Assembly (NCBI GenBank): GCA_004292985.1
Contig: RDXT01000608.1
Span: 1 to 7,918, forward strand
Direction: 5' to 3'
Length of the DNA stretch: 7,918 nucleotides
From: Bacteroidota bacterium
GTDB taxonomy: Bacteria > Bacteroidota > Bacteroidia > J057
Under the pieces are notes generated by a model, which saw nothing but the letters and a program-made list of their open reading frames with translations, did not search any database and was not told where the DNA came from. Below are positions 1 through 6,484 of the stretch, in pieces. Positions within the stretch are counted from its first letter, which is position 1, and each line of letters opens with the position of its first letter. Made by a program: the position numbers and the translations under genes.

Positions 1-1
1 G

Positions 2-370
2 CAGCAGATGATCCGGGTATATGATGCGTTTGAAGGAAATGATACGGTGAAAATCCTGTCGCACACCCTCTTTCCGGAGGTGGACAGTGTAGCAGTGCTC
101 CATTCCTATGCGGCGAAACTCGGCATCGAGAGCAGCCGCTGGCACATGGTAACCGGCGATCAGGATACGATTTTTTCCATGGCACATTCGTATATGATTG
201 CGGCTGTGAAAGACGAAAAGGCTGCCGGGGGCATCCTCCACAGCGGGGCCTTTATCCTGCTCGATGGACAGCGCCATATCCGGGGCTATTATGACGGTAC
301 CAATGCGGAAGAAGTAGATCGCCTGATCAAAGACATACGAACACTGCTCCATGAGCGCTCTGCCAGTTAA
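2..370 (+). CDS. SCO1/SenC family copper chaperone, C-terminal part (5' end outside window)
   Basis: The frame is open to the left edge, so only the last 122 residues are visible; the ATG at 8 is internal, not the start. SCO proteins are membrane-anchored, thioredoxin-fold proteins that carry copper to the CuA site of cytochrome oxidase or act as thiol reductases in its assembly. Visible family marks are the segment SRWHMVTG (nt 134-157), which matches the conserved W-x-x-x-T-G region of SCO proteins, and a His at nt 239-241 within ILHSGAFILLD. That His sits where the third copper ligand of SCO1 lies, just before the strand carrying the conserved Asp. The CxxxC copper motif would be upstream of the window and cannot be checked. 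The end overlaps the next gene by 20 bp, which suggests co-translation with the cytochrome c. The family call is firm; the identity of the copper client is open. Confidence 0.88.
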   Translation, partial: QQMIRVYDAFEGNDTVKILSHTLFPEVDSVAVLHSYAAKLGIESSRWHMVTGDQDTIFSMAHSYMIAAVKDEKAAGGILHSGAFILLDGQRHIRGYYDGTNAEEVDRLIKDIRTLLHERSAS

Positions 371-779
371 TCTGAAAAAGATTCTTCCATTTATCTGGCC
401 TCTGCTGCTCCTTGCAGGCCTCCTGGGGGTGAAATACACCCTCGACCAGCAGGGTGGGGCAGGGGCCAGGGTATATGCACAGCATTGCGCCTCCTGCCAC
501 ATGGACGATGGTTCGGGGCTGAGAGGGGTGGTGCCTGCATTGGATCGCTCGGAATATGTAAAAAAGGTGGGGCCGGAACTGATCTGCCTGATCCGCAATG
601 GCATTTCTGATACGCTCTCTCTCCGGGAAAACGGCTATCGCTGGCCCATGCCCGCCAATCCGAAAATCAGCGCCCAGGAAATGACCTCGCTGGTGAATTT
701 TCTGGGGAAAAAAGGCTCTTCTTCTCACAGCGATCTTTCTTTTCAGCAGGTATCAGCAGCATTAGAGGACTGTAAATGA
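351..779 (+). CDS. Membrane-anchored monohaem cytochrome c
   Basis: A 142-residue protein that probably carries electrons in the periplasm while tethered to the inner membrane. Residues 8-29 form one hydrophobic segment (uncleaved anchor or signal). The haem-binding motif CASCH is at residues 46-50, followed by the M-D-D-G-S-G stretch common in small class I cytochromes c. Met100 in WPMP is the likely sixth haem ligand. A helix with EMTSLVNFL (110-118) matches the usual C-terminal helix of the fold. The start at 351 is chosen because it is the Met just before the anchor; it lies inside the SCO gene, giving a 20-bp overlap in another frame. The location next to SCO suggests a role in a respiratory or copper-linked electron path, but the partner is not shown by the sequence. 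Two further Cys (79 and 141) have no obvious role. Confidence 0.9.
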   Translation: MSALPVNLKKILPFIWPLLLLAGLLGVKYTLDQQGGAGARVYAQHCASCHMDDGSGLRGVVPALDRSEYVKKVGPELICLIRNGISDTLSLRENGYRWPMPANPKISAQEMTSLVNFLGKKGSSSHSDLSFQQVSAALEDCK

Positions 780-786
780 ATTAATT

Positions 787-1599
787 ATGAACTGGGAAAC
801 CTTTCTCGTGGATGTGTCGGATCACGTGGCGCTGGTCCGGATCAACCGCCCTGACAAGTCCAATGCCCTCAACCGGGTGGCATGGCAGGAGCTGAAAGCC
901 ATCTTCACCTCTCTTGATGAGAATGAAGAGGTACGGGCCATTGTACTCAGCGGGGAAGGCAAACATTTCAGTTCGGGAATAGACCTCTCTTTGCTGATGG
1001 AAGTCGGGCAAATGACCGGGAAAGGCGACGAAGGCCGCAACCGCGAGCGCCTCAGGCGTGTCATTCTCGATCTCCAGGCGACCATCAACGCCATCGAAGT
1101 CTGCCGCAAACCCGTGCTGGCTGCCATTCACGGTGCCTGTATCGGCGGAGCTGTGGACATCGTCGCCGCCTGCGACATGCGCTATTGCAGTGCAGAGGCC
1201 TATTTCACCGTAAAAGAGATAGATATGGGCATGGTGGCCGATCTCGGCTCCCTGCAAAGACTGCCCCGGATCATTTCTGAGGGTATGGCCCGCGAAATGG
1301 CCTTTACCGGCAGAAAAGTAGGCGCTGAAGAAGCCCTTCGCATAGGCCTTGTCAACCGCGTGTCGCCGGATAGCGAAAGCCTGAGGACAGACGTGATGGA
1401 CATTGCCCGCAGCATTGCCGCAAAATCTCCGCTCTCAACCCGTGGCATCAAGGAAATGATGAACTACGCGCGCGACCACAGCGTGGCAGACGGACTCAAC
1501 TATATTGCCACCTGGAATGCCGCCATGCTGGTGTCCGAGGACCTGATGACTGCATTCCAGGCGAGCATGAGCAAGCAGGAGCCGAAGTTTAAAAACTGA
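787..1599 (+). CDS. Enoyl-CoA hydratase/isomerase family; probable delta3,5-delta2,4-dienoyl-CoA isomerase (ECH1 type)
   Basis: A 270-residue crotonase-fold protein of full length. ECH1-type enzymes shift 3,5-dienoyl-CoA to 2,4-dienoyl-CoA, which lets fatty acids with odd-position double bonds enter beta-oxidation. The CoA and oxyanion-hole segments are visible as HFSSGIDL (60-67) and HGACIGGAVD (115-124). The three acidic residues of mammalian ECH1 (Asp176, Glu196, Asp204 in rat) appear here as Asp124, Glu144 and Asp152 with exactly the same spacing (20 and 28 residues), in the contexts GGAVDIV, VKEID and VADLG. Segments such as ACDMRYC and SLQRLPRI also resemble ECH1 more than ordinary enoyl-CoA hydratase. 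No C-terminal peroxisomal signal is present, as expected in bacteria. It starts 7 bp after the cytochrome c stop codon, so it is probably co-transcribed although functionally unrelated. A general enoyl-CoA hydratase is the alternative. Confidence 0.9.
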   Translation: MNWETFLVDVSDHVALVRINRPDKSNALNRVAWQELKAIFTSLDENEEVRAIVLSGEGKHFSSGIDLSLLMEVGQMTGKGDEGRNRERLRRVILDLQATINAIEVCRKPVLAAIHGACIGGAVDIVAACDMRYCSAEAYFTVKEIDMGMVADLGSLQRLPRIISEGMAREMAFTGRKVGAEEALRIGLVNRVSPDSESLRTDVMDIARSIAAKSPLSTRGIKEMMNYARDHSVADGLNYIATWNAAMLVSEDLMTAFQASMSKQEPKFKN

Positions 1600-1602
1600 T
1601 AC

Positions 1603-3162
1603 TCAGAACTTTACCACCTTTTCGACCCCGCGCCACATCCCGGCGCGTACCTCTACCATATATACCCCGGCCGGAAGCCATGCGAAATCCCAGCTTATCC
1701 GCTGATGGCCGGGAGGGTATAGTTTACCTTCGCTTAGCTTCGCCACCTCTTTACCTTCGATCGTCATCACCCGGCACCAGACCTGCTCACCCTGCTCGAG
1801 GGCAAATCCGATCTGCACCTCTGAGGATGCAGGGTTGGGTGAAATCGGGTACATTTTGTGCTGCGGAAAGAGGTCTGCCAGGTCTTCCGCGTCTGTAAGC
1901 ACGACATTTTCATCCCCTTGCTGGTAATTGACATAGGTGATGGGCAGATAATACATTTCGTCAGAGGTTTTTTCGCCCCATTTCACCAGCAGAGGTGGGT
2001 TATTGGGGTTTAAGGGATTGTTGACGGTGTTGTCGTAGGTGGCATAGGCATGGATCTGCGAGCCTGCCTCCAGCGGGATCAGGCGGTCGAGCCGGTAGGT
2101 GCCCTGCCAGTTAAAATCCCACTCATTAATCCGGATCAGCGGAATCGTATCTCCATTGGGCCGGATAGCCAAGACCTCCCAGTTTTGTCCCAGCAAATGC
2201 ATGTGCGGAGTTACAGCCAGCAGGCTGATATGACTGGGAATATTCCACACCCCGTGAAACGTTTTTACCGAATTGGCGGGTATAATAAAAGGTCCGTTGG
2301 TCAGCGTGCCCGGTGTTGGCAGCATGATATTGTTGTAGATGTAGCGGGAAACAGGGGCCTCCGCAAAAAACAGGTTAACAACCGAGGAATCCGTTTCGTC
2401 CACTCCGGTAGGGGCATAGTGCATCTGCACCAGAATATCGGCACCGGCAAAAAGCTTCTGACCCATTCCCTGCGGAAATTCCCGCACGCGCTGCCCCGGC
2501 ACATAGCCCGGATACTGGTTAAGGCCCGCGCTGGGGATTCCGAAGCCGCCAAAAGCCGCATATCCATATCCGGGATCATCGTTGTCCATGCTCTGGGCAG
2601 TTCCGGTGGTGTCCCAGGAGAAGAGGGCATGATGCACAATGGCGCGGTTGCCGGGGCGAAGTTCCAGCGCCACCAGGTCTTTGTCCTCCATGAGGTTGGT
2701 GGGCAGCACAAACACGCGGTACTCGTCCGTATTGTTGCCCACATGGGTATAGGACTGCTCAAAAGCGATCTGGAGGTCCGGTGTGCCCAGTTGGGATCCG
2801 CTCGGAAAGGTGGGCAACGGATACTCCAGCGCCGGATTTCCCTGAGGAGCACCCGCCTGAACCCAGTCTTTGATGCTGGCTATTTCGCTGTCTGTCAGGA
2901 GGTTTTCATCAAGAAAATGGCTGTAGGAAGCGTCCGGCTTCCAGGGTGGCATATAGCGGATCGAGGTAACATATTCGATCATGCCCGCATAGGCCGCCAC
3001 TTCAGTGTAACTGGTAAAGGGCATAGGACCAACCTCTCCAGGCCTGTGGCAAGAGGTGCAGTGCTCGTAGATAATCGGGGAAATATGCTCACTAAAGGTG
3101 GGCTGGGCATTCAGGTGCAGCGCGCAGATGCCAAGACAGAGCAGAAAGGAGATTTTTTTCAT
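1603..3162 (-). CDS. Secreted cytochrome c / type II copper monooxygenase (PHM/DBM-like) fusion with T9SS type A sorting domain
   Basis: A 519-residue multidomain protein. Residues 1-19 are a signal peptide ending LHLNA. Residues 22-105 form a cytochrome c-like domain with CTSCH at 35-39 followed by RPGEVGPM; Met47 or Met71 (RYMPPW) may be the second haem ligand. Residues about 128-415 are a type II copper monooxygenase core. The CuH ligands are His177 and His178 (IVHHAL) plus His248 (VQMHYAP); the CuM ligands are His320 and His322 (TPHMHLLG) plus Met403 (SDEMYYL). All six positions known from PHM are thus present. Residues about 436-519 are a T9SS type A sorting domain (YPISPNPAS near 438-446, ending in VVKF), so the protein should be exported and attached to or released from the cell surface. 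PHM and DBM hydroxylate C-H bonds using O2 and an external reductant; here the haem could pass electrons to copper (inference). The substrate is unknown. The mature protein has no Cys besides the two haem Cys and Cys463. Confidence 0.92.
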   Translation of the reverse strand: MKKISFLLCLGICALHLNAQPTFSEHISPIIYEHCTSCHRPGEVGPMPFTSYTEVAAYAGMIEYVTSIRYMPPWKPDASYSHFLDENLLTDSEIASIKDWVQAGAPQGNPALEYPLPTFPSGSQLGTPDLQIAFEQSYTHVGNNTDEYRVFVLPTNLMEDKDLVALELRPGNRAIVHHALFSWDTTGTAQSMDNDDPGYGYAAFGGFGIPSAGLNQYPGYVPGQRVREFPQGMGQKLFAGADILVQMHYAPTGVDETDSSVVNLFFAEAPVSRYIYNNIMLPTPGTLTNGPFIIPANSVKTFHGVWNIPSHISLLAVTPHMHLLGQNWEVLAIRPNGDTIPLIRINEWDFNWQGTYRLDRLIPLEAGSQIHAYATYDNTVNNPLNPNNPPLLVKWGEKTSDEMYYLPITYVNYQQGDENVVLTDAEDLADLFPQHKMYPISPNPASSEVQIGFALEQGEQVWCRVMTIEGKEVAKLSEGKLYPPGHQRISWDFAWLPAGVYMVEVRAGMWRGVEKVVKF

Positions 3163-3253
3163 AGGATGAGGGGATTAAAGAGATCGCATTAGCATAGATT
3201 CCGCTCAGAGGCAAAGGTTTAACTGCATCGCAAGTCGCGCCCTGTTTTTGAAT

Positions 3254-3282
3254 AAAAAAAGGCCCTTTCCGGGCCTTTTTTG
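3254..3282 (-). terminator. Intrinsic terminator, able to work in both directions
   Basis: An inverted repeat pairs GGCCC (3261-3265) with GGGCC (3271-3275) across a 5-nt loop. The stem is extended by an A-run (3254-3260) facing a T-run (3276-3281). Read on the minus strand it lies about 20 bp after the stop codon of the membrane protein gene ending at 3304, which it most likely terminates, and it insulates the copper monooxygenase gene that starts at 3162. The A and T runs on both sides make it symmetric, but no plus-strand gene ends next to it. Confidence 0.88.
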
Positions 3283-3303
3283 TTTTTGGGTATTTCAACC
3301 GGC

Positions 3304-4098
3304 TCAGTTGCTGCCGATTTCGTCAATAATGTTTTCAGCGCTGCTGCCTTCGACCTGGTAGATGTCGGTATATGCTACATAAATCACACAATACATATAC
3401 GCCATCGCGGCATATATGCCGAGGCACAGCACCAGAAGTCCGATCAGCAATACAGGGGTAAACAGCACATTCATCAGCAGGAAGTTCCACCATTGCTGGC
3501 TCACCGTTTTGCGGCTCACCTCCATCGCAGGCCAGAATTTCAGACGGCCCAGCGCAACCAGAGGCAGTGCAAATATGTAGAGCAGAGACAAAAATATGGT
3601 AGCCAGGAGTCCGACATAGATTCTCCAGTCGGTAAACAGACTTAAAGCAAATTCACTTATTTCATTGGGGTCCGTCATCTCCCGGGTGTACAGTGCCCAT
3701 GCTTTGCTATAGTCAAAAGCAAGCAAAAAGGTGAGCAACATTGGGAGAATAGCGATCAAGCCGGTAACCAGTTGCGTAAGACCCAGTTGGAGTACATCGT
3801 CTGTTCCTCTGAAAAAGTCTGAAAACTCGAAGGCTTTTCCTTTCCGGATGTTATTTGCTACGATAAATAAGCCGGCGTACATAACGCCTCCCAGAAAAAT
3901 CTGCGCGAAAGCGCCGAGGATGGGAAACTGCGCAACAAGGGCGAGGGCTAAGGTTGCAAGCAGTGTAAAACCCCAAAAGGCCCACATCTGCTGCCGGAAA
4001 ATCTGCCACCCTTCGCTGAAGTAGTAGCCCATCTTAAATTCATAGCCCTGACTGATTACCTGGTCAAAGGCGCTTGTGTCGTCCTGATACGTAGGCAT
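3304..4098 (-). CDS. Multi-pass integral membrane protein of unknown function
   Basis: A 264-residue protein with no clear catalytic motif. Hydrophobic segments are seen at about residues 38-57, 61-82, 104-128, 160-183 and 206-243; the last is long enough for two passes, so about six membrane helices are likely. A 20-residue acidic start and a hydrophilic C-terminal tail (249-264) probably lie in the cytoplasm. The segment LKFWPAMEVSRKTVSQQWW before the last helices resembles a motif found in DUF975/YciC-like and glycerophosphodiesterase membrane-domain families; this is a resemblance by eye, not a firm assignment. It begins 20 bp after the RDD gene on the same strand and is followed by a terminator, so the two genes probably form one transcript. 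The pairing suggests a membrane complex or a shared transport or envelope role (inference). Confidence 0.82.
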   Translation of the reverse strand: MPTYQDDTSAFDQVISQGYEFKMGYYFSEGWQIFRQQMWAFWGFTLLATLALALVAQFPILGAFAQIFLGGVMYAGLFIVANNIRKGKAFEFSDFFRGTDDVLQLGLTQLVTGLIAILPMLLTFLLAFDYSKAWALYTREMTDPNEISEFALSLFTDWRIYVGLLATIFLSLLYIFALPLVALGRLKFWPAMEVSRKTVSQQWWNFLLMNVLFTPVLLIGLLVLCLGIYAAMAYMYCVIYVAYTDIYQVEGSSAENIIDEIGSN

Positions 4099-4118
4099 GT
4101 GGTAAAGGTAAAGTGGGG

Positions 4119-4529
4119 TTATGCAGGTGTGCTAACAATGACCATTGTTTTAGCAAACTGATCGCCGAGGCGCTGCTTGTCTTTGTTCGTCAGGAGGACA
4201 ACCAGCTCTACAAGCGGGAAAAAAGGAATCAGAAGCACAATATTGCGGATAATGGCTGGTCCCCAGTTGTTGGCAAGGGATGCTCCGTCGAGGGTCACTG
4301 CACGGATATTCATCACGCGCTTGCCGATGCTCTGGCCATCGAGGAAGGGGAGGCCATCGCGGACAACCATGTAAATCAGGCCGAGAACTGTACCGATTTC
4401 ACGCGAAATGAGTCCCAGCAGAATTACCGGAGCGAGGTCAATCAGGTAGGCAACAATGCGTTTGCCATCAGAGGCAAGCACACGGAGTTGTCCTGCGTCA
4501 GCAGCATGGGTAGTTGGAAGTTCTTGCAT
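4119..4529 (-). CDS. RDD family membrane protein
   Basis: A 136-residue protein of typical RDD length. RDD proteins are small membrane proteins named for one Arg and two Asp; some members have been linked to ion exchange, but most have no known role. Visible marks are KRIVAYLID (23-31) with Arg24 and Asp31 at the start of the first helix, the loop motif DGQSIGKRVMNI (64-75), which is the most typical segment of the family, and KQRLGDQFAKTMVI (118-131) with Asp123 near the end. Hydrophobic stretches lie at about 26-57 and 92-113. The start at 4529 gives a short polar N-terminus before RVLASDGKR; no Shine-Dalgarno sequence is evident. It is first in a likely two-gene unit with the membrane protein ending at 3304. 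Confidence 0.9.
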   Translation of the reverse strand: MQELPTTHAADAGQLRVLASDGKRIVAYLIDLAPVILLGLISREIGTVLGLIYMVVRDGLPFLDGQSIGKRVMNIRAVTLDGASLANNWGPAIIRNIVLLIPFFPLVELVVLLTNKDKQRLGDQFAKTMVIVSTPA

Positions 4530-4608
4530 ATGGGTTCTTTGTTAGATTAGGCCTGTTAATAAGCACATAAAGTAGCTACTATGCAAATTTCACCCTCATG
4601 GACAGGCC

Positions 4609-5289
4609 TTACATTTCAAATATTTCACCGATAGCAGGTAGCTTGAGGCTTTTTCCCTGTTGCTCAAAGGCTTTGGTCGCTTCGGAGTGGTTAATGACAA
4701 TGTAGCCGAAGGTGTCGAAATGCATACCGATAATCCGCTGGCAGCCGACCCACTCCGCAGCGATACGCGCATCCTCCACACCCATTGTAAAGTTGTCGCC
4801 CAGGCACAGAAATGCGAAGTCGGGCCTCCACAGTTCGCTGATGAGCTTCATATCCTGGGTGAGGGCCGTGTCGCCGGAGTAGTAAAAAGAGCCTTCGGCT
4901 GTTTCAATCAAAAAGCCTGCTGCACAGCCTCCGTAACTGCCGTCGGGCAGGCTGCTCGAATGCACCGCCGCAACCATTTTTACCGTACCGAAGTCAAAGG
5001 CCCATTTGCCTCCGATGTTCATGGGATGGTGCTTCGAGACTCCCTGCCGCTTCATCCAATCGGTGATTTCGTAGCTCGAAATAATCTTCGCTCCTGTCCG
5101 GAGCGCTATGTCCACAGCATCGCCGATATGGTCGCCATGCCCGTGTGAGAGCAGAATATAGTCTGCCGGAATCGTATTTTTCTCAATTTGAGATGCCAGA
5201 GGATTGCCGCTGATAAAGGGGTCGAACAGGAGGTGAATGCCCGAAACTTCGATGCCAAAACAAGCGTGTCCAAAATACGTAATCTTCAT
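4609..5289 (-). CDS. UPF0173-type metal-dependent hydrolase (metallo-beta-lactamase fold)
   Basis: With the start at 5289 (MKITYFGHACF) the protein has 226 residues, the usual length for the UPF0173 (YtkL-like) family. An in-frame ATG at 5370 would add 27 residues (starting MDDVKNK) that do not fit the fold and would take up nearly the whole divergent spacer, so it was not used. Metal-site residues visible are His8 (GHACF), the HGHGDH motif at 49-54, His110 (AAVHSSS), Asp140 (YSGDTAL) and His190 (GMHFDT); these are the expected ligands of a two-metal hydrolase. The protein has no signal peptide and should be cytoplasmic. The natural substrate of the family is not established. A 79-bp gap separates its stop from the downstream RDD gene, so joint transcription is possible but not shown. 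Confidence 0.93.
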   Translation of the reverse strand: MKITYFGHACFGIEVSGIHLLFDPFISGNPLASQIEKNTIPADYILLSHGHGDHIGDAVDIALRTGAKIISSYEITDWMKRQGVSKHHPMNIGGKWAFDFGTVKMVAAVHSSSLPDGSYGGCAAGFLIETAEGSFYYSGDTALTQDMKLISELWRPDFAFLCLGDNFTMGVEDARIAAEWVGCQRIIGMHFDTFGYIVINHSEATKAFEQQGKSLKLPAIGEIFEM

Positions 5290-5376
5290 ATGGGCTTCTT
5301 TTTTATCCCAAATATGCGTCTGATGGAGAAAATATACGATTAAAAGTTCCTTATTTTTCACATCATCCATAAATCT
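5290..5376. promoter_or_regulatory. Divergent promoter region between hydrolase and lipoprotein genes
   Basis: This AT-rich 87-bp spacer separates two divergent starts and must hold both promoters if each gene is transcribed from its own. On the minus strand TATATTTT (5336-5329) matches the Bacteroidota -7 element TAnnTTTG at all but the last base. On the plus strand TATTTTTC (5352-5359) also differs only at the last base. No good TTTG -33 element was found at the usual distance for either, so the exact sites are tentative. Confidence 0.35.
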
Positions 5377-6039
5377 ATGAGAATCAGTCTTATGCTGCTC
5401 TTTGCAGCTTCTATCGGGCTAAGTGCCTGTACGTCAGTGCTTTTTACTGAACCTCAACCCGCAGGTGTCAGCAATGAAAAGCGTTTCCCGGAGGAGCTTC
5501 TGGGTACCTATGCCGGAAAATCAGATGACACGATCATCGTCCGGCAGACATCCTACCTCCGCAACGAGGAAAAGGACACCTACGCCCTGAAATCCCAGCT
5601 CGACGGCAAGACGCTGTTTATCAAAAACGGACTCATTTACGACCTTTCTGAAGACGCGAAAAATGGCTTTCCCTACACAGAAAACCAGGATACGCTGTCC
5701 TATCACATCCATCGGTATCAGGAGGTAGGCCTTTCTGACTCGGTTGTGCTGAGGCGCTACCAGGGCTATTATTTCCTGAGTCTCAAAGGTGATCACGATC
5801 TGTGGCAGACGATGATCCTGAGCAAAAGCAAAAGTAATCGTCTCACATCCAGGATGATAGATGGAGAAAACGAGAAAGAGGTCGCAGCCCTGAAAGAGGT
5901 GATGCAGGTCGAAACGGTCCTTAATTCCGACAGCACCGTCAATTACTACTATGCCACACCGACTCCTCAGGAGCTGATGGACTTTATCCAGGGTGGCGGA
6001 TTCACTTCAGAAGTATTCCGAATGCAAAAGATTCGCTGA
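5377..6039 (+). CDS. Predicted lipoprotein of unknown function
   Basis: A 220-residue protein with a short type II signal peptide: MRIS, a hydrophobic core, and the lipobox LSAC with Cys18 as the lipidated residue. The residue after it is Thr, which does not show clearly which membrane it is kept in. The mature part begins with a linker (LFTEPQPAGVSNEKRFPEE) and then GTYAGKSDDTIIV. Alternating polar and hydrophobic stretches suggest a mostly beta-strand fold. The motif in which the QP-rich linker precedes FPEELLGTY recalls small lipoproteins common in Bacteroidota, but no named family could be assigned. No enzymatic motif or metal site was seen. It diverges from the hydrolase gene and converges with the DUF2452 gene, with 10 bp between stop codons, so it appears to be a single-gene unit. 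Confidence 0.85.
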   Translation: MRISLMLLFAASIGLSACTSVLFTEPQPAGVSNEKRFPEELLGTYAGKSDDTIIVRQTSYLRNEEKDTYALKSQLDGKTLFIKNGLIYDLSEDAKNGFPYTENQDTLSYHIHRYQEVGLSDSVVLRRYQGYYFLSLKGDHDLWQTMILSKSKSNRLTSRMIDGENEKEVAALKEVMQVETVLNSDSTVNYYYATPTPQELMDFIQGGGFTSEVFRMQKIR

Positions 6040-6049
6040 AAGCTGCACG

Positions 6050-6484
6050 TTACAGCGCCATCTCTTCGAGCAGGTCCCAGGTGTGATCTGCCAGCAGCCG
6101 CACAGACCCCAGATAGAGGCTGAAGCCCTTGCTGCGACCCCATTCTTCGGGTCCTACCATCGAGAGAAAACGTTTTCCGTTGGCTCTTTCATACAGGTGG
6201 TAGCAATAGCCGATCACAGGCTCGAAGCGCAGTTCTGCGTCGTAGATTTTCTCTGAAATCTCGATGCGCTTGTGAATAGCCTCCGCCTGCTGGGCCAGCA
6301 GTTCGATCTGCTTGCGGATCTGGTCCATCTGCATATGCGTCTGCTGCCGCATGGCCGAAAGAGATTGCCCCTTTACCTTGCCCTGGTCTATGGGCTTGAT
6401 AACTGCGCCGCCCACAGAGTGCGCATAGGGTAGGGTAGAGGGGTTGAGCGCGATTTTGTCCTTATCTATGGGATTTCTTTCCAT
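6050..6484 (-). CDS. DUF2452 domain protein
   Basis: A 144-residue soluble protein matching DUF2452 over nearly its full length. The conserved N-terminal block is NPSTLPYAHSVGGAVIKP (14-31) followed by GKVKGQSLSAM (35-45). A heptad-rich helix at about 46-80 (QMDQIRKQIELLAQQAEAI) suggests a coiled coil. The C-terminal block has YDAELRFEPVIGYCYHLYER (81-100), LSMVGPEEWG (107-116) and LLADHTWDLL (130-139). The family has no known biochemical role; as recalled, it also includes a eukaryotic branch with human C1orf50. No signal peptide or membrane segment is present, so it should be cytoplasmic. The start at 6484 lies 34 bp from a consensus -7 element. Recognition is from memory of the family motifs. 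Confidence 0.88.
   Translation of the reverse strand: MERNPIDKDKIALNPSTLPYAHSVGGAVIKPIDQGKVKGQSLSAMRQQTHMQMDQIRKQIELLAQQAEAIHKRIEISEKIYDAELRFEPVIGYCYHLYERANGKRFLSMVGPEEWGRSKGFSLYLGSVRLLADHTWDLLEEMAL

Noticed and set aside
2050..3192. A 380-codon plus-strand open frame opposite the copper monooxygenase
   Set aside because: It lies antisense to a gene with clear domains; its translation is rich in Arg, Gly, Gln and His with no recognisable motif, as expected of a shadow frame.
3212..3219. AACCTTTG on the minus strand as a -7 element for the copper monooxygenase gene
   Set aside because: It differs from TAnnTTTG at the important first base and has no -33 partner at the right distance, so it was not listed as a promoter.
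4660..5148. A 162-codon plus-strand open frame opposite the hydrolase
   Set aside because: It is fully antisense to a well-supported UPF0173 gene and has no family features.
4609..5370. Longer start of the hydrolase at 5370
   Set aside because: The extra 27 residues precede the canonical first strand MKITYFGHACF and would remove the space needed for divergent promoters.
6034..6057. Weak inverted repeat CGCTG...CAGCG across the two convergent stop codons
   Set aside because: The stem is only 5 bp with a 14-nt loop and no T-run, so it is too weak to call a terminator.
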